64,000 nt of DNA, taken from Haloechinothrix aidingensis. Its GTDB lineage: Bacteria > Actinomycetota > Actinomycetes > Mycobacteriales > Pseudonocardiaceae. Positions 35,469-43,521 of this stretch are shown one piece after another (position 1 is the first letter of the stretch; the number at the start of each line of letters is the position of its first letter). The position numbers and the translations under genes are program-made. A model generated the notes under the pieces. It was not told the origin of the DNA. It did no database searches and worked only from the letters and a program-made list of their open reading frames with translations. The stretch lies in assembly GCF_013450155.1 (NCBI RefSeq), contig NZ_JACCKD010000001.1:620001-684000 (forward strand). The letters are read 5' to 3'.

Positions 35469-35501
35469 ATTGGAGCGCTCTAACTGGTAGAGCGCTCCAA
35501 T
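35469..35501. promoter_or_regulatory. LacI operator in the divergent lacI/iolG-like promoter
   Basis: ATTGGAGCGCTCTA (35469-35482) and TAGAGCGCTCCAAT (35488-35501) are exact inverted copies with a 5-base spacer, each holding the palindromic core GAGCGCTC. The same core occurs at 53690-53701 before iolC. Two adjacent LacI dimer sites are plausible. Confidence 0.82.
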
Positions 35502-35549
35502 CGGCTCGGGATGCCGGGATGTAGTGGACGCGCGGCGAAAGGGTTACGG

Positions 35550-36545
35550 ATGAGGATCGGAGTGGTCGGGCTGGGCCGTATCGGCCTGATGCACGCCACG
35601 AACCTGGCAACTCTCGACGCGGTCGACACCGTGCTGCTCTACGATCCCGTCGCCGGCAAGTCCGCCGAGGCCGCAGGAGCGGTGGGCACGAAGGCGCGGT
35701 CGGTCGCCGATCTGGACGCGTTGCTGTCGGCTTCCGACGGGGTGCTGGTGGCCACCCCGACCGGGAGTCATCCGGATACCGTGCGCAGGGCGATCGGCGC
35801 GGGCACGCCGGTGCTGTGCGAGAAACCGCTGGCGGGGAGCCTGGCGGAGACGGAGTCGCTGGTGGTCGACATCGAGGCAAGTGGGGTGCCGGTCGTGGTC
35901 GGTTTCCACCGCAGGTTCGACCCCGCCACCGTGGAGGTGCACCGGCGGTTGCGCTCCGGCGAGGCCGGGCGGGTGTACCTGGTACGCGCGGTGTGTAACG
36001 ACGCCGATCCGCCTCCTCCGGAGTTCATCGCCTCGTCCGGCGGGCTGGTCAAGGACTGCCTGATCCACGACCTGGACGCGGTGCCGTGGCTGGTCGGTGA
36101 CGAGGTCGAGGAGGTTTACGCCTCGGGGTCGGTGCTGGTGAACTCCTCGTTCGCCGAGGTCGGCGACTGGGACAACGTGGTCGCGACGCTGCGTTTCGCG
36201 GGCGGCGCGCACGCGTTGCTGTCGGCAGGGCGGCACGACCCGGTCGGCTACGACTGCCGCACCGAGGTGTTCACCAGCGTGGACTCGCTCGGTATCGGCG
36301 TGGACGCGCGAACGCCGCTGCGCTCGGCGGAGCCGGATGGGCCCCGGCTCAGCCCGAACGCCCACTCGAGTTTCCAGGAGCGCTACCGGCCCGCGTATCT
36401 CAACGAGATGCGGGTGTTCACCGACATGGTGGCGGGCACGGCGGGTAACCCGTCTCCGGCGCGGGACAGCCTGACCAGCCTGCGCCTGGCGGAGGCGTGC
36501 GAGGAGTCCGCCCGCAGCGGGAAGCCGGTACGGGTCGGGCAGTGA
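35550..36545 (+). CDS. Gfo/Idh/MocA family dehydrogenase, inositol 2-dehydrogenase-like
   Basis: 331 residues from ATG 35550 with GAAAGGG upstream. NAD(P)-binding motif VVGLGRIGLMHATNL (residues about 5-18), the family CEKPLAG motif (about residue 92), and the catalytic block GGLVKDCLIHDLDAVPWLVG with the D-x-x-x-H pair of inositol dehydrogenases. Product and cofactor cannot be fixed from sequence, but a shared operator and divergent LacI gene tie it to inositol use. It would oxidise a myo-inositol-type cyclitol or a stereoisomer. Confidence 0.85.
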   Translation: MRIGVVGLGRIGLMHATNLATLDAVDTVLLYDPVAGKSAEAAGAVGTKARSVADLDALLSASDGVLVATPTGSHPDTVRRAIGAGTPVLCEKPLAGSLAETESLVVDIEASGVPVVVGFHRRFDPATVEVHRRLRSGEAGRVYLVRAVCNDADPPPPEFIASSGGLVKDCLIHDLDAVPWLVGDEVEEVYASGSVLVNSSFAEVGDWDNVVATLRFAGGAHALLSAGRHDPVGYDCRTEVFTSVDSLGIGVDARTPLRSAEPDGPRLSPNAHSSFQERYRPAYLNEMRVFTDMVAGTAGNPSPARDSLTSLRLAEACEESARSGKPVRVGQ

Positions 36546-36587
36546 CGGGCAGTCGCTCGGCCGGGATGCCAGCACCCACGGCACGGT

Positions 36588-37958
36588 TCAGAATGGCGGG
36601 TCGCCCGGTGGGTCGGTGCCGCTGGTTGTGCGGCCGGTGGGCCGGTCCAGTATGGATGGTTTCTGAACCTCGGCGGGTGGGCGCCGGTGGTGGGTGTAGC
36701 ACCGTCCGGTGGGGGTGGTGACGGTGGTGGTGCCGCTGGCGGGCTCGTGGTCGAGTGACCACTGGGGATGATCCTTCAGTGCGTGGTGCCATCGGCATTT
36801 GGCGCCGCCGTTGGTCTCGGCAGTGGTGCCGTTGTGGTGCCAGCCCTGCAGGTGGTCGTAGTCGCTGTGCTGGGCGGGCCGGTGGCAGCCGGGTGCGGTG
36901 CATTCGGCGTCGCGGACGGCGATGAGGTCGCGGATGGCGGCGGTGGGGCGGTAGCGCTTGCGGCCGACGTCGAGGACGGCCCCGCTGGCGGGGTCGGTGA
37001 GGACTTTGCGCCATACGCTGTGCCGGCTGGCCAGGATCTGCCGGGCGATGGGTGCCGGCAGGGGTCCGTACCCGGAGAGTTCGCAGCCGGTATCCGACAT
37101 GCCCAGCGCGGTGTCGACCGGCATGTGCAGGAACACCGTCGCGGCCGCCTGCGGGGCGGTGATGCCGGGGTCTTGGCCCAGCAGCAGGTCGGCGTGGATG
37201 TCGGCCCGTAATTGGTCCAACGTGCGCGCATCACCCCGGCTGCGCTGTGTGCGGGCCATCGCATCGATCCGCGCGTACGCGGAGGCCGCGACCTCGGCAG
37301 GCAGATCAGCGGCGAGGGTGGACATCCCGTCCTCCCCGGGCAACAGCTCCACCTTCCGCCCCGCCCGGGCCTGCCGCGCACGCTCCGCCTGCCCGTCGGG
37401 GTCGGCGTGTTCCACGAGCCTGCGGGCCGCCCGGGCCAGGTTGGCCGGATTCGTGGGACTCACCCGGCCGGAGTCGAGTTTCTCGGCCAGCTGTGTGTCC
37501 ACCTGGCGGGCCTGCTGGTCGTCGAGCATGTCGGTGGTGTCGGTGATCCGCCCGGCGGCAGCACCCTCGACCTCCCCGGCTTCCATCGCGTCCAGCAGCC
37601 TCGGCATGCGTTGCGTGAGTTGGCGCGCCCGGTGCAGCCGCAGCGCCGCCGTATGCCGCGACACCCGCAGTTCGAGCGCGGCCTCATCCGCCACATAGCG
37701 ATCCTGCCCCCGCAACTGGTCGAGCCGGGCCAGCGCGTGCGCCTCGATCGCATCGGTATGCGCCCGGATCCGCCGTGCGGCCGCCAACGTCTCGATCACC
37801 TGCTCAGCAGTGAGGTCAGCGACTTGCTCGCCGGTGAAGGTGCGGCACCGGATCTCGGCCTGCTCTTCGGGCGTGAACGCGACCGCAGGCGCCTGCCCGG
37901 CCGGGAGGAACATCACCCCGGCCGGACCGACCACCTGCACGAACTCCGACACACTCAC
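36588..37958 (-). CDS. 13E12-type DUF222/HNH endonuclease domain protein
   Basis: 456 residues from GTG 37958 (GTG 37952 also possible). The large helical DUF222 region (residues about 30-300: TAEQVIETLAAARRIRAHTDAIEAHALARLDQLRGQDRYVADEAALELRVS and TDTTDMLDDQQARQVD) is followed by an HNH nuclease motif: AVRDAECTAPGCHRPAQHSDYDHLQGWHHNG and GAKCRWHHALKD with CxxxC and H/N/H residues. The family is the REP13E12 type of mycobacteria. A perfect LexA box lies 7 bases upstream of the start. It sits between the iolG-like gene and XRE pair 2. Confidence 0.88.
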   Translation of the reverse strand: MSVSEFVQVVGPAGVMFLPAGQAPAVAFTPEEQAEIRCRTFTGEQVADLTAEQVIETLAAARRIRAHTDAIEAHALARLDQLRGQDRYVADEAALELRVSRHTAALRLHRARQLTQRMPRLLDAMEAGEVEGAAAGRITDTTDMLDDQQARQVDTQLAEKLDSGRVSPTNPANLARAARRLVEHADPDGQAERARQARAGRKVELLPGEDGMSTLAADLPAEVAASAYARIDAMARTQRSRGDARTLDQLRADIHADLLLGQDPGITAPQAAATVFLHMPVDTALGMSDTGCELSGYGPLPAPIARQILASRHSVWRKVLTDPASGAVLDVGRKRYRPTAAIRDLIAVRDAECTAPGCHRPAQHSDYDHLQGWHHNGTTAETNGGAKCRWHHALKDHPQWSLDHEPASGTTTVTTPTGRCYTHHRRPPAEVQKPSILDRPTGRTTSGTDPPGDPPF

Positions 37959-37964
37959 AGTATA

Positions 37965-37980
37965 TCGAACTGTTGTTCGA
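37965..37980 (-). promoter_or_regulatory. LexA (SOS) box upstream of the 13E12-type gene
   Basis: TCGAAC, four bases, then GTTCGA: an exact match to the actinobacterial/Bacillus LexA consensus TCGAAC-N4-GTTCGA. It lies 7 bases before the GTG start at 37958 and overlaps the promoter zone, the usual arrangement for SOS repression. In M. tuberculosis, 13E12 genes are also preceded by such boxes. Confidence 0.8.
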
Positions 37981-37992
37981 CCATCAAGCGTG

Positions 37993-38304
37993 TTAGCGAT
38001 CGAACTCAGCCGACGTGCGATCGCCGCCTGGTCGGTCGTCCAGCCAGACAAGGTGCGCCTCGCCGAAGCGGCGGTGCAGGTGGAGCAGCCGTTCCGCGGA
38101 CTGCGAGTACCAGGTGTTCCTGCTGTCCGGGCAGTAGAAGACGGTGCCGAGGTCATCAGGGAAATCCATGCCCCAGCCGATGAGCGGTTCAAGCTCCCCG
38201 TTTCCCGGCAGTTGTGTGAGCCGGTAGAGGGCGAACAGGCGCGGCCGCTGGAAGTCGGCTCCCTCTGCCAACATCTCCAGCAAGGTCTCTCGTGATGGTT
38301 CCAT
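37993..38304 (-). CDS. Small conserved protein divergent from XRE regulator 2
   Basis: 103 residues from ATG 38304. Opening EPSRETLLEMLAEGADFQRPRLFALYRLTQLPGNGELEPLIGWGMDFPDD is helix then loop; the end LHRRFGEAHLVWLDDRPGGDRTSAEFDR is acidic and aromatic. No named domain recognised. It is divergent from the XRE gene across about 110 bases, as the small protein at 5015-5386 is from XRE pair 1. Its 3' end runs to within 35 bases of the HNH gene start. Confidence 0.65.
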   Translation of the reverse strand: MEPSRETLLEMLAEGADFQRPRLFALYRLTQLPGNGELEPLIGWGMDFPDDLGTVFYCPDSRNTWYSQSAERLLHLHRRFGEAHLVWLDDRPGGDRTSAEFDR

Positions 38305-38335
38305 GGTCACCCTTCCCGTCGGTGGTGACGAGAAC

Positions 38336-38350
38336 GTGGCACCTTGCCAC
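38336..38350. promoter_or_regulatory. Small dyad in the XRE pair 2 divergent promoter
   Basis: GTGGCA and TGCCAC flank CCT, a 6-bp inverted repeat between the two divergent starts. A possible XRE operator; short dyads arise by chance, so weak. Confidence 0.3.
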
Positions 38351-38414
38351 AGGTGACAGCAAGACAGCCAATGTGGTGATTGCTCGGGCGTCTTCTCCCG
38401 GTAAGGATGGCACC

Positions 38415-39284
38415 ATGCCGCCGACACAGAACCTCAGCGCGCGATCGCGCCAGGTCTCCACCGAGCTACGCAGGCTCCGCGAGGAAGCAGGCATGTCCGG
38501 TGCACAGGTCGCCGAGATCCTCGGCATGTCCCCGAGTAAGGTCAGCCGGATCGAGACCGGCAACCGGGGACTGCACGTCGAGGACGTCGCAGCGCTGCTC
38601 GGTCTCTACCGCGTACCCGAGCAACGACGGGAGGAGTTGCTGGACCTGGTGCGCAAGGCAAGCGAGCCTGGCTGGTGGTCGGGGCCGGCGACCGGATCCC
38701 TGCCGTCGCGGTGGCGCGAGTTCCTTCGACTGGAGACAGACGCGACTAAGCTCTACAACTTCGAGCTGTCCGTAGTTCCAGGGTTGTTACAGACCGCCGA
38801 GTACGCTGCCGCCCTCATCTCGGGTTTCTCCACCACTCTCACTGAGTCCGAAGTGGATGAACTTGTGACGATGCGGATGGGTCGCCAGGTCAAGCTCAGA
38901 CATCCGGGCACGTCACTGATCGCGATCATCGATGAGATGGTCTTGCGTCGTTGCGTCGGGGATCCCGGCGTTATGCGACGGCAATTGCACCATTTGGCTG
39001 ACGAAGCAGGCCGCCCGAATATTACGGTGCGTGTTGTTCCCTTGCAGGCGGGGCAATACGTCGGCTGGAAAGGCCCGTTCTTCCTGATGGACTTCGCGGA
39101 TCAGCCGAGCCTGGTGATACTTGAAGCACAGGGTACGGCCATGTATCTGGAGGAGCGTGCGGACGTCGAGTACGTCCGCACTGCGATATCGGGAGTCGTG
39201 GACAAGGCACTCTCCCCGGCGGACTCGGTCAAACTCATCAAGATGCTTGCCGACGAGATCTATCCAGGAGAGGTAGTCGAGTAA
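38415..39284 (+). CDS. XRE family regulator with DUF5753 domain (pair 2)
   Basis: 289 residues from ATG 38415, with AAGGA upstream. Helix-turn-helix: VSTELRRLREEAGMSGAQVAEILGMSPSKVSRIETGNRGLHVEDV (residues about 13-55). The DUF5753 domain follows with LYNFELSVVPGLLQTAEYAAALI, LIAIIDEMVLRRCVGDPGVM and ITVRVVPLQAGQYVGWKGPFFLMDF. It differs from the pair 1 protein throughout, so this is a second, independent module and not a recent duplicate. The next gene starts three bases after its stop. Confidence 0.88.
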   Translation: MPPTQNLSARSRQVSTELRRLREEAGMSGAQVAEILGMSPSKVSRIETGNRGLHVEDVAALLGLYRVPEQRREELLDLVRKASEPGWWSGPATGSLPSRWREFLRLETDATKLYNFELSVVPGLLQTAEYAAALISGFSTTLTESEVDELVTMRMGRQVKLRHPGTSLIAIIDEMVLRRCVGDPGVMRRQLHHLADEAGRPNITVRVVPLQAGQYVGWKGPFFLMDFADQPSLVILEAQGTAMYLEERADVEYVRTAISGVVDKALSPADSVKLIKMLADEIYPGEVVE

Positions 39285-39286
39285 CG

Positions 39287-39463
39287 ATGCCGCACGGCGA
39301 GTACCAGCGTTGGCGCAAGAGCTCCTACAGCACCGACGACTACAACTGCGTCGAGGTCGCTTTCGCCGGCCCCGTTGTCGGGGTCCGCGACTCGAAGCAT
39401 CCCACCGAGGGCGCGCTGACCGTGCCCGGTGAGTGCTGGCGGGAGTTCCTCCGCGCGCTGTGA
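39287..39463 (+). CDS. DUF397 protein (partner of XRE regulator 2)
   Basis: 58 residues, ATG 39287 to TGA 39461-39463. The DUF397 motifs are plain: YQRWRKSSYSTDDYNCVEVAF, then VGVRDSKHPTEGALTVPGECWREFLRAL. It is shorter than typical members, which have about 60-70 residues. Coupled to the XRE gene with a gap of only two bases. It ends 31 bases before the convergent end of the iol operon. Confidence 0.88.
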   Translation: MPHGEYQRWRKSSYSTDDYNCVEVAFAGPVVGVRDSKHPTEGALTVPGECWREFLRAL

Positions 39464-39494
39464 CGTCTTTCCGCGGGACGTCTACCGGTCCGCC

Positions 39495-40541
39495 TCAGCG
39501 GCCGATCTCGACCACCTGGCCCTTCTCGGCGCTGGTGCGGGCGGCGTCGAGTACTTCCAGCGTGGCCACGGAGTCCCACGGGTCGACAGGGAGAGGCCCG
39601 TAGCCGCGAACCGCGGCGGCCAGCCCCGCGTAGAAGCGGGTCCAGTCGCCCTGCTCGGACGGTACGGTCTCGCCGGTACCGGCACGGTAGAGCCGTCCCC
39701 ACCGTTCCTCGGGCACCGATCCCCACGCTGCACCCTCGGACGCCGGGGTGCGGCCTCCGAGCAGCTGGTCGGCCTGACCGTCGTCGCTCTCCACAGCGAA
39801 CGTTCCGCCGCTGCCGGTGACGCGGAACCGCCAGCCCGGTCCGCCCTGCAGGTCGAGGTCGCCCCACAGGTGGGACGTCACACCGTCCCTGTGGTGCAGG
39901 GACGCGAAGAACCAGGTGTCCAGCCCGTCGAGATCGGCGCGCGCGTCCTTCTCCGCGTAGACCGAGCTCACCGGCCCGAACAACCACATGGCCTGGTCGA
40001 CAACGTGGCTGCCGAAGTCCCGCAGGAGGCCACCGGAAACCGGGGTCAGCCCGGCCTGTGGACGGTACTGTTCCATCCGCGACTCGAACCGGGCCACCGT
40101 TCCCAGCTCACCGGAGTCCACGAGCCGTGCCACTGTCCGGAAGTCCGCGTCCCAGCGCCGGTTCTGGTACACGGTCAGCAGCACGCCGGCCTGCTCGGCA
40201 GCCGTCACCGCCTCGCGCGCGCTCGCCGCGTCCAGGGCGAACGGCTTGTCACACACCACCGGCGTCCGCAGGGCGATGGCCTCGTGTACCAGCTCCATGT
40301 GGGTATCGACGGGCGTGGTGACGACCACCGCGTCGACGCCCGAGGCGACCAGCTCGGCCAGGCTCGCGTACGGGCGGGCCTCGGGGAAGTCCCGCGCGAG
40401 CTCGTGGCGTCGCTCCGGGGACAGGGTGACCGCGCCTGCCAGCTCGCACCCGTCCGCGCCCGCCAGCAGGGGTGCGTGGAAGTACCGGCCGCCCTTGCCG
40501 TAGCCGACCAGCCCTATCCGGATGTTCTCCGTTCCCGTCAT
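39495..40541 (-). CDS. Gfo/Idh/MocA family oxidoreductase (last gene of the iol operon)
   Basis: 348 residues. NAD(P) motif IGLVGYGKGGRYFHAPLLAG, the KP motif VCDKPFALDAASAREA and the catalytic-type block GGLLRDFGSHVVDQAMWLFG. The D-K-P (in place of E-K-P) variant and the GGR motif resemble YrbE/glucose-fructose-oxidoreductase-like members that include scyllo-inositol dehydrogenases. Overlaps the upstream alcohol dehydrogenase gene by four bases. The substrate, probably a cyclitol or inosose isomer, is inferred from position only. Confidence 0.82.
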   Translation of the reverse strand: MTGTENIRIGLVGYGKGGRYFHAPLLAGADGCELAGAVTLSPERRHELARDFPEARPYASLAELVASGVDAVVVTTPVDTHMELVHEAIALRTPVVCDKPFALDAASAREAVTAAEQAGVLLTVYQNRRWDADFRTVARLVDSGELGTVARFESRMEQYRPQAGLTPVSGGLLRDFGSHVVDQAMWLFGPVSSVYAEKDARADLDGLDTWFFASLHHRDGVTSHLWGDLDLQGGPGWRFRVTGSGGTFAVESDDGQADQLLGGRTPASEGAAWGSVPEERWGRLYRAGTGETVPSEQGDWTRFYAGLAAAVRGYGPLPVDPWDSVATLEVLDAARTSAEKGQVVEIGR

Positions 40542-41566
40542 CGGCTCCTCGCTCCCGTCTCGATCAGCACCTTCATCGTCGTCTCCGGCTCACGCAGTGC
40601 CGCGAACGCATCGGCGAACTCCTCGAGCGGGGTCAGCGTCGTCGTCAGGGTCTCGACATCGATCGCGTTCGCCGCGAGCAGGTCGATCGCCTGAGCGAAC
40701 TCCTCGACGTAGATGAACCCTCCCAGGATCCGAACCTCCTTGGTGATCGCCTGCACGGCATCGAAGGACGGTGGCTTCGGGGCCATCCCCACGAGGCGGA
40801 TGCTGCCACCGGCGGCCACCAGGTCCAGCGCCATCTGCACGGCGTCGACGTGGCCGGAGCACTCAAGGACGTGGTCGACGTCGGCGAGCTCGCCCGCGCC
40901 CGCCCTGGCGGTCACCTCGTCGGGCGTGAGCGTCTCGTCCGCACCCAGCCGGGCCGCGACCTCCCGCCGGAACGGGGACGGCTCGACCATCAGCACCCGC
41001 GTAGCACCCGCGCGGCGCAGGACCTGCAGCACGAGCTGGCCCACCGGCCCGCCCCCGATGACCGCCGCACTGTCCCCGACGCGCAGCGGCGACGTCCGCA
41101 CCGCGCGGATCGCGACGGCGAGTGGCTCGGTCCACGCACCCCGCCGGGTGTCCACGCTGTCCGGGAGCTCGTGCAGGTACGAGGTGTGCAGGGCGACATA
41201 CTCGGCCATGCCGCCGTCCCGCGCCACCCCGAGCGGGTTGTCCCGGGTGCCGACCCTGCAGAGGTTGTACCGGCCGTCGCGGCAGTACCGGCACCGGTGG
41301 CACACGTTGCCGTTCGGGTTGGCGGTGACCCGCTGGCCGACGGTCCAGTCGGTGACTCCCTGCCCGACGGCGACGATCTCGCCTGCGAACTCGTGACCGG
41401 AGATCACGTCCGAACGGAAGAGATCCTCGATCTCGGGGCCGTGCAGGTCGCTGCCGCAGATCCCGCAGTAGTGCGAGCGCACCAGCACCTCGTCATGGCC
41501 GGGTTCCGGAACGGGCATGTCGCACAGTTCATGGCGGCGCCGGGATGTGAGAACGACGGCTTTCAC
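40538..41566 (-). CDS. Zinc-dependent alcohol dehydrogenase family protein in the iol operon
   Basis: 342 residues from GTG 41566, with AAGGAG upstream. Medium-chain dehydrogenase: catalytic zinc cysteine and GHE (HYCGICGSDLHG, ISGHEFAGEI), structural zinc four cysteines (CHRCRYCRDGRYNLC), NAD motif AAVIGGGPVGQLVLQVLRRAGA. It resembles sorbitol/threonine dehydrogenase-type members. Its location between iolH and a Gfo/Idh gene suggests oxidation of another polyol or inositol isomer. The stop overlaps the next start. Confidence 0.88.
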   Translation of the reverse strand: MKAVVLTSRRRHELCDMPVPEPGHDEVLVRSHYCGICGSDLHGPEIEDLFRSDVISGHEFAGEIVAVGQGVTDWTVGQRVTANPNGNVCHRCRYCRDGRYNLCRVGTRDNPLGVARDGGMAEYVALHTSYLHELPDSVDTRRGAWTEPLAVAIRAVRTSPLRVGDSAAVIGGGPVGQLVLQVLRRAGATRVLMVEPSPFRREVAARLGADETLTPDEVTARAGAGELADVDHVLECSGHVDAVQMALDLVAAGGSIRLVGMAPKPPSFDAVQAITKEVRILGGFIYVEEFAQAIDLLAANAIDVETLTTTLTPLEEFADAFAALREPETTMKVLIETGARSR

Positions 41567-41589
41567 GGGTAGCTCCTTCGCAGAGAGGG

Positions 41590-42450
41590 TCAGGCAGCGA
41601 GTTCCTTGCCGACCCGCTCCAGGTTGTAGGCCAGCGACTCCCGTGCCCGCTCCTCCCAGGCGAACACGCACACGGTGGCGACACCGTCGAACCCGACCTC
41701 GCGCAGCGTCGCGAAGAACTCGCCCCAGTCCACCTCCCCCTGGCCGATGTCGAGGTGCTGGTGGATGCGGGCGGGGCTGCCGGGCGGGTTGGTGATGTAG
41801 CGCAACCCCGACGACCCCTTGTGGTTGAAGGAGTCCGAGATGTGCACGTGCCGCAGCTTCGACCCGGCGTACCGCATCATCCCCGCTACGTCGCCCGCCC
41901 CGTCGGACAGGTGGAACGTGTGCGGGGCGCAGTACAGGTAGTTCACCCACGGCTTGTTGATCGCGCGCACCAGGTCGACCCCGGCGGCGTTGCGCTCGCA
42001 GAAGTCGTCCGGGTGCGGTTCCAGGTTCAGCGCGATCCCTTCCCGCTCGAACACCGGGAGCAGCTCCTCCATCGACCGCCAGAACTGGGCCTCGCTCTCG
42101 GCAGGCCGTTCCGGGCGCCCGTTGAACTCGGAGTTCATCAGCTCGCAGCCGAGCTCGCTGGTGACCTCGATGGCGCGCTTCCAGTACCGCACAGCCGCCT
42201 GGCGCTCGTCCTCGTCCGGGCCCGACCAGCGATACAGCGGCAGCACCGAAGCCAGCTGCACGCCTGTCTCCCGCAGGGCGGTCTTGAGCTCGGCTACCCG
42301 CTCGTCGTCGGCCCTTGGGTGCACGAAGAACGGGAGGAAGTCCTCGCGTGGCGAGAGCTCGATGTAGGAGTAACCGAGGTCGGCGACGGTGCGGACCATG
42401 TCCGTGAGCGACAGGTCGCGGAGCATGAAGGGGTCGACCGCGATTTTCAT
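41590..42450 (-). CDS. iolH: Inositol catabolism protein IolH (TIM-barrel isomerase/epimerase)
   Basis: 286 residues of the xylose-isomerase-like TIM-barrel family, closely matching the corynebacterial/Bacillus IolH type: MKIAVDPFMLRDL, YIELSPREDFLPFFVHPRADDERVAELK, VLPLYRWSGPDEDERQAAVRYWKRAIE, LNLEPHPDDF and LRYITNPPGSPARIHQHLDIGQGEVDWGEFF. Metal ligands are the E/D/H residues in these blocks. IolH probably isomerises or epimerises an inosose-derived intermediate; its exact step is not settled. It lies between iolG and the alcohol dehydrogenase. Confidence 0.85.
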   Translation of the reverse strand: MKIAVDPFMLRDLSLTDMVRTVADLGYSYIELSPREDFLPFFVHPRADDERVAELKTALRETGVQLASVLPLYRWSGPDEDERQAAVRYWKRAIEVTSELGCELMNSEFNGRPERPAESEAQFWRSMEELLPVFEREGIALNLEPHPDDFCERNAAGVDLVRAINKPWVNYLYCAPHTFHLSDGAGDVAGMMRYAGSKLRHVHISDSFNHKGSSGLRYITNPPGSPARIHQHLDIGQGEVDWGEFFATLREVGFDGVATVCVFAWEERARESLAYNLERVGKELAA

Positions 42451-42503
42451 GGCAGTCTCCGTTCGAAGGGTGTCGGTGAGGTGAGCTCGGGTGGCGCGCC
42501 GGG

Positions 42504-43508
42504 TCAGGCGTAGAACGCCGGGCGCTCCGGCAACGGGACGTCGACGACCCGGCCGGAATGCAGCGCCTGGACGGTGGCATCGGCGGTCACCGCTGCCGCG
42601 TAGCCGTCCCAGGAACTCGGACCGGCTATCTCGTCATCCAGAACGGAGCCGACCCACTCCTGGAACTCCACATCGAACGCCTCCGCGAACCGGGTCTTCC
42701 AGTGCTGGTGCACGTGCGTGCGAACCTGGGAGTCGCTGCGCAGCACCACCTGGTGCGGGTCGGGCAACGTCAGCGTTCCCCGCTCACCCACCGTCTCGCA
42801 GCGGATGTCGTAGCCGTACTGGCAGTTGACGAACACCTCCACATCCACCCGCACGCCGCCTGCCGTCTCGAACAGCAGAATCTGCGGGTCCTGCAGGTGC
42901 TCGAACCGCAGGCTGGTGGTGCGCGGCTTGAGTACCTGCGCGGAACGGATCTCCTCGTTCAGCAGCCAGCGCACGGTGTCGATCTCGTGGATCGCCGTGT
43001 CGTGCGTGGCCATCTCCGAGTGATAGGTCTCCGGGACGGTGGCGTTGCGGTGCGCGCAGTGCATCAGCAGCGCCGCGCCGATCGAGCCCGAATCGATGGC
43101 GTCCTTCATCGCCCGGTACCCGGGGTCGTACCGGCGCATGAACCCGACCTGCACCAACCTGCGGCCTCGTGCCATCTCGGCGTCCACGATGCGCCTGCAG
43201 TCCTCCGCCGTGGTGGCCAGCGGCTTCTCGCAGAAGACGTACTTGCCCGCCTCGATCGCCGCGAGCACGTACTCGGCATGGGTCGGACCCCACGAGGTGA
43301 CGAGCACGGCGTCGACGGCCGGGTCGTCGATCACCTCCTGGCCGGTGTCCACCGCTCTGGCGTCCACGCCCGAGGCGACCTCCTTGGCACGTTCGGTATC
43401 CACGTCGGACACCGTGCTCACCCGCGCTCCTGCCACGGTGTCTGTCAGCCTGCGGATGTGCTCCTGCCCGATCATCCCGGTGCCGATCACACCAACTTGG
43501 ACGGTCAT
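42504..43508 (-). CDS. iolG: Inositol 2-dehydrogenase
   Basis: 334 residues. NAD motif VGVIGTGMIGQEHIRRL (GxGxxG at 9-14), CEKPLATTAEDC (about 94), catalytic region HDTAIHEIDTVRWLLNEE with the histidine and aspartate of inositol dehydrogenases, and the RYDPGYRAMKDAIDSGSIG block. The reaction is NAD-dependent oxidation of myo-inositol to 2-keto-myo-inositol, the first step of the pathway. It follows the three transporter genes, so uptake and first oxidation are adjacent in the operon. Confidence 0.9.
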   Translation of the reverse strand: MTVQVGVIGTGMIGQEHIRRLTDTVAGARVSTVSDVDTERAKEVASGVDARAVDTGQEVIDDPAVDAVLVTSWGPTHAEYVLAAIEAGKYVFCEKPLATTAEDCRRIVDAEMARGRRLVQVGFMRRYDPGYRAMKDAIDSGSIGAALLMHCAHRNATVPETYHSEMATHDTAIHEIDTVRWLLNEEIRSAQVLKPRTTSLRFEHLQDPQILLFETAGGVRVDVEVFVNCQYGYDIRCETVGERGTLTLPDPHQVVLRSDSQVRTHVHQHWKTRFAEAFDVEFQEWVGSVLDDEIAGPSSWDGYAAAVTADATVQALHSGRVVDVPLPERPAFYA

Positions 43509-43521
43509 ACTCCGACGCTCC

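Noticed and set aside
40472-41572. 366-codon plus-strand frame opposite the alcohol dehydrogenase
   Set aside because: Opposes a gene with all zinc and NAD motifs; no family signature.
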